Source: JAHQVI01 sp963749875
GTDB taxonomy: Bacteria; Pseudomonadota; Alphaproteobacteria; Rhizobiales; Rhodomicrobiaceae
Reading direction: 5' to 3'
Assembly (NCBI GenBank): GCA_963749875.1
Contig: CAVVOX010000004.1
Span: forward strand, 496,001 to 560,000
DNA length: 64,000 bases
This document shows, piece by piece, positions 1 to 8,937 of the stretch (the stretch's first letter is position 1; the number at the start of each line of letters is the position of its first letter). The notes below the pieces were generated by a model, which saw only the letters and a list, made by a program, of their open reading frames with translations, was not told where the DNA came from and searched no databases. The position numbers were made by a program, and so were the translations under genes.

Positions 1-1
1 G

Positions 2-205
2 CTGGTGCTTGATGATGTGACCATCACCGCATCCGGCGGCGCGATCGGCCCGTTCCGCTATTTCGTGCTCATCGACGATACGCCGACCAGCCCCGCCGAT
101 CCGCTGATCGGCTGGTGGGATTACGGCTCCTCGATCACGCTCGCCGATGGCGAAAGCATCACGGTCGATTTCGACGCCACGAACGGCGTCCTGGAGCTCG
201 CCTGA
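2..205 (+). CDS. Phage structural protein, C-terminal part (5' end outside window)
   Basis: The reading frame is open from the first bases of the window and stops at a TGA at 203-205, so this is the last 67 codons of a gene that begins upstream. A GTG at position 5 is in frame but is probably internal. The visible part is rich in G, T, D and hydrophobic residues in a beta-strand-like pattern and has no cysteine. It lies 64 bases before the next gene on the same strand and belongs by position to the prophage tail region. I do not recognise the family; a fibre or tail-surface protein is an inference from context only. Confidence 0.55.
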   Translation: MVLDDVTITASGGAIGPFRYFVLIDDTPTSPADPLIGWWDYGSSITLADGESITVDFDATNGVLELA

Positions 206-269
206 GCCAGTCACCATCGACCAGCCGGATAACGTCAATCCGTTCACTCCAAACGAGACGAGGGCTTGA

Positions 270-1130
270 ATGGGCCTGATCCAACCTTCCGGCCCGTCAT
301 GGGCCTATTGCACGCATAATCTGCCGTCGGATGTCGATGCGACGGATCTCGGCGCCACCTGCACGCCGGGCACGAGCAACTCGGACGGCACGGCGGTCGC
401 GCTCTTTTCCAGCGCGCTCGCTCATGATGTCGAATATCTGCGCCTCGGCCTCAATGTGACCGCCGGGCTAAGCGCCAATAACGACATTCTGCTCACCGTG
501 CTGATCGATCCCGCGGGCGGCACGAACTGGTCAACCCTGATCCCGGACCTGGTTTCCGGCCCGCTCGGCGGCGTTCTGCTCTCCGGCAGCTCACCTGCCG
601 GATGGGCCGGCGCCTACGATTTCCCGCTCTGGATTCCTGCGGGCGCTTCGCTCGGCGTCCGGGCCCGGACCGCTCACACAACCGCGCAGACGATCAAGGT
701 GGCTGCCTTCGCCTTGGGCGGCAACCGAAATCCGGCGTCCTGGTGGTGCGGCCAGCGCGTGACGGCCGTTGGGTCCAACCCGTCCATTTCCGCGGGCACA
801 TCTCACACGCCGGGCGCGAGCGGCGCTTTTTCAAGCTGGGCTGATCTCGGCTCGCCGCTCACATTCGGCTGCGGCGCGCTTCAATGGGGCGTCGCCGGAG
901 AAGGCGACAGCTCCTATCTGCAGGCAAGCTACCAATTCGAATTCGGAGTCGGCGCCGAGCGTATCGGGCCGCCCTTATTCCGCCATCTGACAAGTCTGGA
1001 AGCCGGTTTCTGGCTGCCGACCGGCCCGGTCTTCCGGACGCTGCCGGCCGGCGCGCAGCTTCAGGTCCGCGGCACATGCGACGGCGGATCGCCGCAAAGC
1101 TTGAGCGTTGCCGCTTACGCCGTTCACTGA
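270..1130 (+). CDS. Hypothetical phage protein, 286 aa
   Basis: This is a 286-residue protein with no signal peptide or membrane segment. It is rich in Gly, Ser, Ala, Thr and aromatic residues in a repetitive beta-like composition, as in phage virion surface or fibre proteins. ATG at 270 opens the frame shortly after a purine-rich stretch (acgagacgagggc). It lies between two other unrecognised genes and upstream of the tail-tip protein at 2448, all on the same strand with short gaps, so a virion-associated role is likely. I do not recognise a named family. Antisense frames overlapping it are shadows produced by GC-rich codon use. Confidence 0.65.
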   Translation: MGLIQPSGPSWAYCTHNLPSDVDATDLGATCTPGTSNSDGTAVALFSSALAHDVEYLRLGLNVTAGLSANNDILLTVLIDPAGGTNWSTLIPDLVSGPLGGVLLSGSSPAGWAGAYDFPLWIPAGASLGVRARTAHTTAQTIKVAAFALGGNRNPASWWCGQRVTAVGSNPSISAGTSHTPGASGAFSSWADLGSPLTFGCGALQWGVAGEGDSSYLQASYQFEFGVGAERIGPPLFRHLTSLEAGFWLPTGPVFRTLPAGAQLQVRGTCDGGSPQSLSVAAYAVH

Positions 1131-1176
1131 TGCCGGGTTCGAAGCTGTCGAACCGCATCGCTCATTGAGGACATAA

Positions 1177-1527
1177 ATGACGATCACCATCGAAGCCTTC
1201 GCCGGAACCGAGACGGTCGGGACGACGGAGCATTCCCTGACGACCGACACCGCCGGGCCGGACGCCGATAGCACGGCGGGCGTCTTCCAGCCCTTTCTCG
1301 ATCTCGGCGCGGTCGCGGCGGGCGACGTGTTCCGCTTCCGGGTCTATGAAACATGCCGGACCGGCGATACGCAGCGCCTCGTCTATACGGCCGAGTTTTC
1401 CGGCGCGCAGGCCGCGCCGCTTTGGGCCGGGCCATCTCTCCTGCTCGGCGTCGGCTGGGATATGACGCTGACGAAGATCGCGGGCACGGATCGGACGATT
1501 AACTGGCGCGTCTCACAAGTCGCCTAA
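1177..1527 (+). CDS. Hypothetical phage protein, 116 aa
   Basis: A 116-residue protein beginning MTITIEAFAG, with alternating hydrophobic and polar residues typical of a compact beta-sandwich and no signal or membrane segment. An AGGACA stretch sits a few bases before the ATG at 1177. It is 46 bases downstream of the 286-aa gene on the same strand and shares its Gly/Thr/Asp-rich style, suggesting a paired virion component. No family is recognised. The stop at 1527 is followed by about 250 bases without a gene. Confidence 0.6.
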   Translation: MTITIEAFAGTETVGTTEHSLTTDTAGPDADSTAGVFQPFLDLGAVAAGDVFRFRVYETCRTGDTQRLVYTAEFSGAQAAPLWAGPSLLLGVGWDMTLTKIAGTDRTINWRVSQVA

Positions 1528-1621
1528 TGCAGGTCATATTTGCCGGAACCGTCCGAAATGCTTCTGCGTCGCGCCGGACCTGATCCGGCGCCCAATTTTC
1601 TATCGATCACGCATTGACTTC

Positions 1622-1684
1622 GTGGAAATGCCAATGGCCCCCGGATCTCCGCTTCGCTCCGTCCGGGGCGACGTTCGTTTCCAC
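1622..1684. repeat. Bipartite palindromic (REP-like) element in a gene gap
   Basis: In the gene-free stretch 1528-1783 there is a nested palindrome. Outer arms are GTGGAAA (1622-1628) and TTTCCAC (1678-1684); inner arms are CCCCGGA (1639-1645) and TCCGGGG (1662-1668). The inner arm followed by GCGACG resembles the CCGGGGCGACGC segment of the larger repeats at 6630 and 61703. It may be a REP-type element or a transcription attenuator; there is no clear T-tract. Confidence 0.5.
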
Positions 1685-1783
1685 CGAACATGATCCCGCT
1701 TCAAGGGCCACTGCGCGATGACGCGGGGGCGCTCAAGACCGTTCCGCAAACGTCATTCCGCATACAGCAACAGGATTTCGAGA

Positions 1784-2371
1784 ATGAGCTGGGCCTTTCA
1801 GCCGCTTCTGCCCGCCAGCGCCGAACAGCAGGCCGGCGCGAGCGGTCCGACATACAGCCTCGCGGCGGACGATGGCGCTTTTGCCATGCAGGGGCAGACG
1901 GCGGACGGCCTCGCGGTGCGCCATATCGCTGCGTCGTCCGGTGCAGAAACAATCAGTGGCCAGGCTGCCGGGCTCAAGGCGTCGCGGCGCATCGCGGTGG
2001 AAGCCGGCAGTGTCGCGGTGACTGGCCAGGCGGCCGGTTTCGCATCGACGCCGGTCCTGAGCGCTGTGCCGGGATCGCTCTCCCTGACCGGGCAAAGTGC
2101 TCTCTTCACGCTTGCGCGCCGGCTCGCGGCCGCATCCGGCAGCATTTCTCTGACCGGCCAGGATGCGCAGCTTAAGCCGCCGCCAATCGTCTTTGCCGCC
2201 GAGGGCGGGAATATCGCTCTCACAGGCGGCCTCGCCTCGCCAAACGCCGCCCGGCGGGTTTTCGCAAATACCGGGATTTTCGCGCTCAGCGGCGTGCCCG
2301 CCGGTCTTGCCGTCGAAGGCGCGACCAAGGCCGGAAACACCCTCCATCTGGGTTTCTCCATCGGTCTTTAG
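1784..2371 (+). CDS. Phage protein made of about 24-residue tandem repeats
   Basis: The ATG at 1784 (MSWAFQPLLPAS) is preferred over an upstream in-frame start at 1718 whose extra residues are Arg-rich and unlike the rest. The 195-residue product is built from about six degenerate repeats of roughly 22-26 residues, each ending in a motif such as VTGQAA, LTGQSA, LTGQDA, LTGGLA or LSGVPA, and each containing an R-[RV]-x-[AF]-A or similar segment. Such Gly-Gln/Thr repeats suggest a beta-solenoid or fibre-like fold. It lies 76 bases upstream of the tail-tip protein gene. A tail-fibre or appendage role is inference; no named family is recognised. Confidence 0.65.
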   Translation: MSWAFQPLLPASAEQQAGASGPTYSLAADDGAFAMQGQTADGLAVRHIAASSGAETISGQAAGLKASRRIAVEAGSVAVTGQAAGFASTPVLSAVPGSLSLTGQSALFTLARRLAAASGSISLTGQDAQLKPPPIVFAAEGGNIALTGGLASPNAARRVFANTGIFALSGVPAGLAVEGATKAGNTLHLGFSIGL

Positions 2372-2447
2372 GCCAAAATCTGCTTTGCGGACATTCCGTC
2401 CGAATTCGCCCCGATCGATCTGATCCTCCGACAGGTGCCGTTCACCC

Positions 2448-5400
2448 ATGGCTACACTTGCTCTTTCCGCCGTCGGCGCCGCGGCCGGCTCGGCTTTGCT
2501 GCCGGGCGGGTTCTCCTTTCTCGGCGCGAGTTTGACCGGCGCGGCGATCGGCCGGGCGGTCGGCTCCATCGCGGGCGCGTATATCGACCAGGCGCTGTTC
2601 GGCGCAACCGGACAGGAAACGTTGCGGGATGGACCGCGCCTTGCCGATCTCACCGTCACGGCGTCCACGGAAGGCGCGGATATGCCCCGCCTTTACGGAC
2701 GCGCGCGGCTCGGCGGACAGATCATCTGGGCGACCAATTTCGAGGAAGAGACGGTCACGACGTCGGCCGGCGGGTCCGGCAAGGGCCTGAATGTCGGCGC
2801 CGGGGCCAGCTCCACGCAATATCGCTATTACGCCAATTTCGCCGTCGCGCTCTGCGAGGGCGAGGTGACGCGGCTCGGCCGGGTCTGGGCGGATGGCGAC
2901 GAGATCACCCTCTCCGATTACACCTACCGCTTCCATACCGGCTCGGAGACACAGACGCCCGACAGTCTGATCGAAGCCAAGGAAGGGGCGGGAAACGCCC
3001 CCGCCTATCGCGGCACGGCTTACATCGTTTTCGAGCGCCTGCCGCTGGAGGATTTCGGCAACCGCATCCCGCAGCTCAATTTCGAGGTGTTCCGGGCGGT
3101 TGACGACTTCGAAGCCCAGGTGCAGGGCGTGACGCTCATCCCGGCGGCGGGCGAGTTCGCCTATCATCCGGAAGAAGTGCGGGTCGATGGCGGCGACGGC
3201 GTCACCTATTCGGAGAACCGCCATACGACGCTCGGCGCGAGTGATTTCGCCGTCTCGGTCGATCAGCTCGGGGAGACGCTGCCCAATTGCGGCGCGGTTT
3301 CGCTGTTCGTCGCCTGGTTCGGCGACGATCTGCGCTGTGCCGACTGCGAGATCAAGCCGAAGGTCGATACGCATGACAAAGGGACCGGAACGACGCCGAT
3401 CTCCTGGAGCGTGGCGGGGCTGGTCCGCGCGTTCGCCGACGTGGTTTCGACCCACGGGTCGCGCCCTGCCTATGGCGGAACACCGTCCGACAATACGGTC
3501 GTCGCGGCCATTCAGGATCTGAAGGCGCGCGGTCTGGAGGTCGTGTTCACGCCGTTCCTGCTCATGGATGTGCCTGAAGGCAACGGCAAAGCCGATCCTT
3601 ACACCGGCGCGGCCGATCAACCCGCCTATCCCTGGCGCGGCCGTATCACCTGCGACCCCGCGCCGGGCGAAGCCGGTTCGCCGGACAAGACCGGCGCGGC
3701 GGCGGCTCAGATCGATGCGTTTTATGGAACGGCCACGGCGTCCGATTTCTCCGCGACGGGCGGGACAGTCATCTATACCGGGCCTGCCGAGTGGAGCTAT
3801 TCGCGTTTCATCCTGCATTGCGCGGCGCTCGCCAAAGCCGCCGGCGGGGTTGACGCTTTCATCCTCGGCTCGGAGATGCGCGGGCTGAGCTGGGTGCGCG
3901 AGAGCGCCTCGAGCTATCCATTCGTGACGAAGCTGAAGGCGCTCGCGGCCGAGGTCAAGGCGCTGCTGCCTGGCGCGGACGTCACCTATGCGGCGGACTG
4001 GTCGGAATATTTCGGCCATCAGCCGGCGGACGGATCGGGCGATGTCTATTTCCATCTCGATTCCCTTTGGTCCGACGCCAATATCGACGCCGTCGCGATC
4101 GACAATTACTGGCCACTCGCTGACTGGCGCGACGTGACGGGGCATCTCGACTATCAGGCCGGGACGCGCTTCATCCACGATCTCGCCTATCTGAAGGGCA
4201 ATATCGAGGGCGGCGAGGGCTATGACTGGTATTACGCCTCCGCCGGCGACCGGGACAGCCAGGCGCGCATGAGCATCACGGACGGCGCCTATTCGAAGCC
4301 GTGGATCTATCGCTACAAGGACATCCGCTCCTGGTGGTCGAACGCGCATTATGACCGGCCGGGCGGCGTCGAAGCGGCCTCGCCGACGGGTTGGGTGCCG
4401 GAATCGAAGCCGGTCTGGTTCACCGAGCTGGGCTGCTCCGCCGTCGATAAGGGCGCCAACCAGCCGAACGTCTTCTACGATCCGAAAAGCGCCGAAAGCG
4501 CCTTGCCCTATTACAGCCGGGGCCTGCGCGACGATCTGATCCAGCGCCGCTATTTGCGCGCCTTCCTCGAATGGTACGACCATACGCGCGAGGATTTCGA
4601 CGAGACGCAGAACCCGGAAAGCAGTGTCTATTCCGGGCGCATGGTCGATCGCTCGCGCATCATGCTCTACACATGGGATGCGCGGCCCTATCCCGCGTTC
4701 CCGGCGCTGCGCACGGTCTGGTCGGACGGCGACAATTGGCAGCTCGGCCATTGGCTCACCGGCCGCGTTTCCGATGCCCCGCTCCCCGAAGCGACCGCCA
4801 GCCTGCTGGCCGATTACGGCTTTTCCGATTTCGATGCCGAACAGCTTTCCGGGGCGATGGCGGGCTACGTCATCGACCGGGTGATGTCGGCGCGCGATGC
4901 GCTGCAGCCGCTGGAAGCTGCGTTCTTCTTCGACAGTTTCGAAAGCCAGGGCAAGGTGCGCTTCGCCCATCGCGGGCGCGGCGGCAGCCTGCTCGCGCTG
5001 ACGGCCGACGAGTTGGTCGAAACACAGGCGGACGCGCCACGCTACGAGCTGACGCGCGCGCAGGAAAGCGATCTGCCGCATGCAGCCAAGGTCACCTTCA
5101 TCGACGGCGACCGCGACTATAGCCAAGGCATGGCGGAGGGCCGGCGGATCTCCGGCAATGCCGCAAGGATCGCCTCGGCCCGTTTGCCGATCGTCACGCG
5201 CTATGCGCAGGTGCGTAACGTCGCCGAGACGATGGTCCAGGAAGCCTGGGCGAACCGGGAGCGGGGCCGCTTCGCGCTGCCGCCCTCGCGGCTGGCGCTC
5301 GATCCGTCCGATCTCGTCACGCTCACCATGGCCAGCCGCAGCCTTCCCCTTCGGTTGACGGGGCTTTCGGTCGGCAGCGCCGTCGAGGCGGAAGCGATCT

Positions 5401-6407
5401 CGATCGAGCCGCAGCTTTACGACGCCTATGCGGCGCCGGCGCGTGAGGCGGTGGCGAACGCGCCGGATATTTACGGCGCGCAATTGGGTGTCTTTCTCGA
5501 TCTGCCGATGTTCCGCGGCGATGAGGTGCCCTATGCGGGGTCCGTCGCGGCATTCGGCGATCCCTGGCCCGGCAGCGTTGCCTTCTACCGCTCGCCGACG
5601 ACCTCCGGATACACGCTCAAGGCCCTGCCGACGACGCGCGGGGTGCTCGGCGTGACAGACAGCGACTTTTATTCCGGACCGACCTCGCGCTGGGACAATG
5701 GCAACACGCTGCGCGTCGTGCTGTCTTCCGGCGAGCTTGCCTCGGCGGAGGAGTTGCTGGTGCTCGACGGCGCGAATTATTGCGCGGTCCAGAATGGCGA
5801 TGGCGAGTGGGAGGTGCTGCAATTCCGCAGCGCCGCGCTGGTCGATACGCGGACCTATGAACTGACCGGCCTGTTGCGCGGTCAGGCGGGAACGGAAGGC
5901 GCAATGCGCGACCCCGTGGCCGTCGGCGCGCGCTTCGTGTTGCTCGACGCCGCCGTCACCCAGGTGGACATGACTCAGGCCGATATCGGCCTTGCCTTCA
6001 ATTGGAAATACGGCCCCGGCGTCTACGACATTGGCGATCCGTCATTCCAGAGCACGACCAAGGCGTTTCGAGGTCTCGGGCTGCGGCCTCTCTCGCCCGT
6101 TCACATTGCCGGTGAGCAGGTGGCGGCAGGCCTGCAAATCAGCTGGATCAGGCGCACGCGCATCAGCGGCGACAGTTGGGAACAGCCGGACGTCCCGCTA
6201 GGCGAAGAGTCCGAGGCCTATGAGGTCGATATTCTCGACGGCGGGACCGTCATCCGTACGCTGACCGCATCCATACCGGCCGTCACCTACACCATCGCTC
6301 AGCAGACCGCCGATTTCGGCGCCCCGCAGCCGACCTACACCATTCGTGTCTATCAGATCAGCGCCAGTTTCGGGCGCGGAGCAGGAAGGGAGATTGTCGT
6401 ACCATGA
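2448..6407 (+). CDS. Tail-tip/baseplate protein with GTA TIM-barrel-like domain (megatron type)
   Basis: At 1319 residues this matches the size and features of the gene-transfer-agent ORFG15/'megatron' tail-tip family. The N terminus (about 1-50) has Gly/Ala-rich hydrophobic stretches. A glycosidase-like TIM-barrel segment lies around residues 300-760, with characteristic stretches such as FILGSEMRGLSW (about 473), DNYWPLADWRD (about 550) and WFTELGCSAVDKGANQPN (about 656). The rest carries the phage tail-protein (tail_3-like) and beta-rich parts. In the family it forms the tail hub that penetrates the envelope. The last bases overlap the start of the next ORF by four bases (ATGA at 6404-6407). 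A 1126-codon antisense frame across it is a composition artefact. Confidence 0.9.
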   Translation: MATLALSAVGAAAGSALLPGGFSFLGASLTGAAIGRAVGSIAGAYIDQALFGATGQETLRDGPRLADLTVTASTEGADMPRLYGRARLGGQIIWATNFEEETVTTSAGGSGKGLNVGAGASSTQYRYYANFAVALCEGEVTRLGRVWADGDEITLSDYTYRFHTGSETQTPDSLIEAKEGAGNAPAYRGTAYIVFERLPLEDFGNRIPQLNFEVFRAVDDFEAQVQGVTLIPAAGEFAYHPEEVRVDGGDGVTYSENRHTTLGASDFAVSVDQLGETLPNCGAVSLFVAWFGDDLRCADCEIKPKVDTHDKGTGTTPISWSVAGLVRAFADVVSTHGSRPAYGGTPSDNTVVAAIQDLKARGLEVVFTPFLLMDVPEGNGKADPYTGAADQPAYPWRGRITCDPAPGEAGSPDKTGAAAAQIDAFYGTATASDFSATGGTVIYTGPAEWSYSRFILHCAALAKAAGGVDAFILGSEMRGLSWVRESASSYPFVTKLKALAAEVKALLPGADVTYAADWSEYFGHQPADGSGDVYFHLDSLWSDANIDAVAIDNYWPLADWRDVTGHLDYQAGTRFIHDLAYLKGNIEGGEGYDWYYASAGDRDSQARMSITDGAYSKPWIYRYKDIRSWWSNAHYDRPGGVEAASPTGWVPESKPVWFTELGCSAVDKGANQPNVFYDPKSAESALPYYSRGLRDDLIQRRYLRAFLEWYDHTREDFDETQNPESSVYSGRMVDRSRIMLYTWDARPYPAFPALRTVWSDGDNWQLGHWLTGRVSDAPLPEATASLLADYGFSDFDAEQLSGAMAGYVIDRVMSARDALQPLEAAFFFDSFESQGKVRFAHRGRGGSLLALTADELVETQADAPRYELTRAQESDLPHAAKVTFIDGDRDYSQGMAEGRRISGNAARIASARLPIVTRYAQVRNVAETMVQEAWANRERGRFALPPSRLALDPSDLVTLTMASRSLPLRLTGLSVGSAVEAEAISIEPQLYDAYAAPAREAVANAPDIYGAQLGVFLDLPMFRGDEVPYAGSVAAFGDPWPGSVAFYRSPTTSGYTLKALPTTRGVLGVTDSDFYSGPTSRWDNGNTLRVVLSSGELASAEELLVLDGANYCAVQNGDGEWEVLQFRSAALVDTRTYELTGLLRGQAGTEGAMRDPVAVGARFVLLDAAVTQVDMTQADIGLAFNWKYGPGVYDIGDPSFQSTTKAFRGLGLRPLSPVHIAGEQVAAGLQISWIRRTRISGDSWEQPDVPLGEESEAYEVDILDGGTVIRTLTASIPAVTYTIAQQTADFGAPQPTYTIRVYQISASFGRGAGREIVVP

Positions 6408-6571
6408 AGCATTCGACATGGAACCGCGTTTTCGACCTCTGGAATGCCGGCAAGAGCATTCGGGAAATTTCCAAGCAAACCGGCATTCCCGAAAGCGATC
6501 TGGGCAAGGGACTTCTGGGCGCCGTCGAACGGACGGTCCGCGTCCGGACGAATGTCACCGCCCGCCGGTGA
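6404..6571 (+). CDS. 55-aa helix-turn-helix-like phage protein, coupled to the tail-tip gene
   Basis: A short ORF starts at the ATG that overlaps the tail-tip stop codon (ATGA), an arrangement typical of translational coupling, and ends at TGA 6569-6571. The 55-residue product starts MKHSTWNRVFDLWNAGKSI and contains REISKQTGIPESDLGKGLL, which reads as a helix-turn-helix (I-R-E-I-S-K-Q-T-G-I-P). The Arg-rich C terminus would suit DNA binding. Similar small HTH ORFs are not a standard part of tail modules, so a regulatory or packaging role is open. The overlap and clean codon use support a real gene; function is inference. Confidence 0.6.
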   Translation: MKHSTWNRVFDLWNAGKSIREISKQTGIPESDLGKGLLGAVERTVRVRTNVTARR

Positions 6572-6629
6572 TGGCTCTGCAGCGAGATATGTCCGGGCCT
6601 GTCTCCGACACGGCACGTTCTTGCGTGAG

Positions 6630-6785
6630 GCTTCTGCGGATAAGGCCCCTCAATTCGTCATCCCGGAAGCCCGAAGGGCTGTCCGGGATCCACTCGCCTG
6701 TCAGCAAGCACTTTGCCGAGTTGATAGGCGAGTAGGCCCCGGCTCAAGGCCGGGGCGACGCAGAACATTTCGCTGCGCAGCATGC
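6630..6785. repeat. Composite palindromic intergenic repeat, copy 1
   Basis: The gene gap 6572-6846 is filled by palindromic sequence: arms TCCCGGA/TCCGGGA around the segment at 6661-6688, a stem CTCGCCTGTCA (6692-6702) against TGATAGGCGAG (6722-6732), and a hairpin GCCCCGG CTCAA.. CCGGGGC (6736-6756). The order 'CTCGCCTGTCAGC / CAAGCAC / CGAG TAGGCCCCGGCTC / CCGGGGCGACGC' recurs in part at 20672-20720 and nearly complete at 61703-61928. It has no coding potential of its own. This looks like a multi-palindrome interspersed repeat of the REP/BIME kind. Confidence 0.65.
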
Positions 6786-6846
6786 CAATTTGGATAACGC
6801 GCGGTGCGAGCCGCGTCCGCACAACGCAAAGTAAATCAGGGCTGAA

Positions 6847-7623
6847 ATGGCAAACAGCACACATCTCGACATGCCGTTCATCGAAGCGGCGCAGGCCCAG
6901 AAGCATGTGACACACAATGGCGCGCTCCAGGTGCTCGACGCCGTGGTCATGCTGTCCGTGCTCGACCGGGATCTTACAACGCCGCCGGGCTCGCCGTCCG
7001 ATGGCGACCGCTATCTCGTTGCTGCCTCCGCGGCTGGTGCCTGGTCGGGGCAGGACGGCAAGGTCGCCGTCTGGCAGGATGGCGTCTGGACCTTCCACAC
7101 ACCGCGGGAAGGATGGCTCGCCTGGATCGCCGACGAGGACATCTTCCTGATCTTCAACGGTGCGGGCTGGACGGGCGGGGCGACGCAGAATGCGCTGCTT
7201 CTGGGCGTCAACACCACGGCGGACGCGACCAACCGGCTCGCGGTCGCCTCCAGTGCCGTCCTCTTCAATCACGCGGGCGACAGCGTCCAGGTCAAGCTGA
7301 ACCGGAGCGGGAGCGGCGACAATGCCAGCTTCCTGTTCCAGACGGGCTTCTCCGGACGGGCGGAGATCGGCTGCGTTGGCAATGATGATTTCGCTTTCAA
7401 GACGTCGCCGGACGGATCGACGTTCCATACCGGGCTGACCCTGGTCAATGGCGCAAATGGTGTGCCGCGCGTGCCCAGCTTCACGGTCGCGGGTCTGCCA
7501 AACGCGGCGACGGCCGGTGCCGGCGCGCTGGCCTATGTGACCGATGCGAGCGGCGGCGCGGTGCTGGCGTTCTCGGACGGAGCGGTCTGGAGGCGATGCG
7601 ACGACAGCGCCGCCGTCAGTTGA
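6847..7623 (+). CDS. DUF2793 domain phage protein
   Basis: The 258-residue product opens with a DUF2793 domain (about residues 5-90): LDMPFIEAAQAQKHVTHN, then VLDRDLTTPPGSPSDGDRY and WSGQDGKVAVWQDGVW. This domain is common in alphaproteobacterial prophages and GTA-like clusters, close to the tail-tip gene, and is thought to be a virion appendage component. The C-terminal half is Gly/Ala/Asn-rich and beta-like. The ATG at 6847 follows AGGGCTGAA. It sits downstream of the composite repeat and upstream of a small membrane protein, on the same strand. Confidence 0.85.
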   Translation: MANSTHLDMPFIEAAQAQKHVTHNGALQVLDAVVMLSVLDRDLTTPPGSPSDGDRYLVAASAAGAWSGQDGKVAVWQDGVWTFHTPREGWLAWIADEDIFLIFNGAGWTGGATQNALLLGVNTTADATNRLAVASSAVLFNHAGDSVQVKLNRSGSGDNASFLFQTGFSGRAEIGCVGNDDFAFKTSPDGSTFHTGLTLVNGANGVPRVPSFTVAGLPNAATAGAGALAYVTDASGGAVLAFSDGAVWRRCDDSAAVS

Positions 7624-7678
7624 TCTCGGCCCGCAGGGCCGCCGCTCACTTAAAGTCAATTCGCAATCAGGGAGGCCA

Positions 7679-7861
7679 ATGACTTACCATCACTCATCAC
7701 ATGAAATTGCCGACGCCATTCTGGCCGGCGGTCTCATTCTCGCACCGACCTGGAGCCCGCCCTTGGCTGCGATCAACGAATTGCTTCTGACCCTGTCGCT
7801 TCTGCTCGGTGTGGTGCTTGCGCTCGTCCGCCTTTGGTTTCTCTTCCGGGACCGCCGCTAG
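7679..7861 (+). CDS. Small two-helix membrane protein, holin-like
   Basis: A 60-residue product with two hydrophobic segments (about residues 12-30 and 33-54) and an Arg-rich end (FLFRDRR), preceded by a strong ribosome site (GGAGG, 5 bases before ATG 7679). The TAG stop (7859-7861) lies in the CTAG where the IS element starts. If the IS and the adjoining hairpin element are removed, the joined sequence still reads CGC CGC TAG, so the insertion spared the gene's end. Two short helices and the phage setting fit a holin or holin-like protein, but a second holin candidate exists at 9729. The role is inference. Confidence 0.6.
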   Translation: MTYHHSSHEIADAILAGGLILAPTWSPPLAAINELLLTLSLLLGVVLALVRLWFLFRDRR

Positions 7862-8937
7862 TGGAGCGACTTTAACATTTGCTTCCCACGCCTGACGCTT
7901 TCGATGATCCGATCTGGATCGGCTGTCCAGGCGAAGGGTTTCGGCTCGGCATTGTTTTCCTGGATAAAGCGGTTGATAGCCGTTTGCAGCTCAACGAGGG
8001 ATCGGAACACGCCCCGTTTCAACCGTTGCCGCGTGAGTTTTGCGAAGAAGCCCTCGACAGCATTGAGCCAGGACGCTGAAGTTGGCGTAAAATGGAATGT
8101 CCAACGCGGATGGCGCGCCAGCCAGGCCCTGACTTTGGAGTGTTTATGCGTCGCGTAGTTGTCGACAATGGCGTGGACGAGCTTGCCTGCCGGAACCTGC
8201 GCCTCGATGGTATTCAGGAAGCGGATGAATTCCTGATGACGATGGCGCTGCATGTTGCGGCCAATGACCGTTCCTTCCAGCACATTGAGCGCGGCGAATA
8301 AGGTCGTCGTCCCGTTCCGCTTGTAATCATGGGTCATGGTTCCGGCTCGCCCCTTCTTCATTGGCAGTCCCGGTTGGGTACGGTCCAGCGCCTGGATTTG
8401 GCTCTTCTCATCAACCGAGAAAACGACGGCATGAGCGGGCGGATCAACGTAGAGACCGACAATGTCTCTGAGCTTGTCGGCAAAGTGGGGATCTTTGGAA
8501 AGCTTGAACGTCCGGATCCGGTGCGGAGAAAGCTGATGGGCTTCAAGAATGCGCTGAACCGAACGCAGGCTGACATTGGCAGCCCTGGCCAACATCCGGC
8601 CGGTCCAATGCGTGGTCTCTCCCGGCGGCCTGCTCAGCGCCAGATCAACGACACGTTGCACGGTCGTTGCGGGCAAAGGCTTCTTCCCTGGCCGCCGCGT
8701 CTTGTCGCGAAGCAGCCCATCCACGCCCTCATGCATGAAGCGCTCCTGCCAACGCCAGACGACGGGTTTGGATTTGCCGGACCGGCGCATGATCTCGGTG
8801 GTGCCGCAACCATCGGCGGTGGCCAGAATAATCTGCGCGCGCCAGACGTGTTTCTGAGGCGCACAACGATCCGCAACGATGGTTTCAAGACGAAGCCGCT
8901 CATCGCGCGTAACAGTCACGGTGATCCCTGATCTCAT
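7858..8937 (-). CDS. IS630-family transposase
   Basis: A 359-residue DDE transposase. The N-terminal third has helix-turn-helix segments (GCGTTEIMRRSGKSKPVV; then winged-helix-like VDLALSRPPGETTHWTGR). The catalytic part shows the family signature: VVFSVDEKSQIQALDR (first Asp), HAIVDNYATHKH (second Asp) and TPTSASWLNAVEGFFAKL (Glu about 36 residues after the second Asp). The frame is intact and full length. Its TAG stop is read from the CTAG target at the left boundary (7858-7860), two bases from the duplicated TA and one from the flank, which is a known property of IS870-type elements. Inserted antisense to the phage genes. Confidence 0.9.
   Translation of the reverse strand: MRSGITVTVTRDERLRLETIVADRCAPQKHVWRAQIILATADGCGTTEIMRRSGKSKPVVWRWQERFMHEGVDGLLRDKTRRPGKKPLPATTVQRVVDLALSRPPGETTHWTGRMLARAANVSLRSVQRILEAHQLSPHRIRTFKLSKDPHFADKLRDIVGLYVDPPAHAVVFSVDEKSQIQALDRTQPGLPMKKGRAGTMTHDYKRNGTTTLFAALNVLEGTVIGRNMQRHRHQEFIRFLNTIEAQVPAGKLVHAIVDNYATHKHSKVRAWLARHPRWTFHFTPTSASWLNAVEGFFAKLTRQRLKRGVFRSLVELQTAINRFIQENNAEPKPFAWTADPDRIIESVRRGKQMLKSLH

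Noticed and set aside
2442..5822. 1126-codon open frame antisense to the tail-tip gene
   Set aside because: It mirrors the GC-rich codon structure of the sense gene, has an Arg/Gly/Ile-rich composition unlike a protein family, and no ribosome site; the sense gene has clear family motifs.
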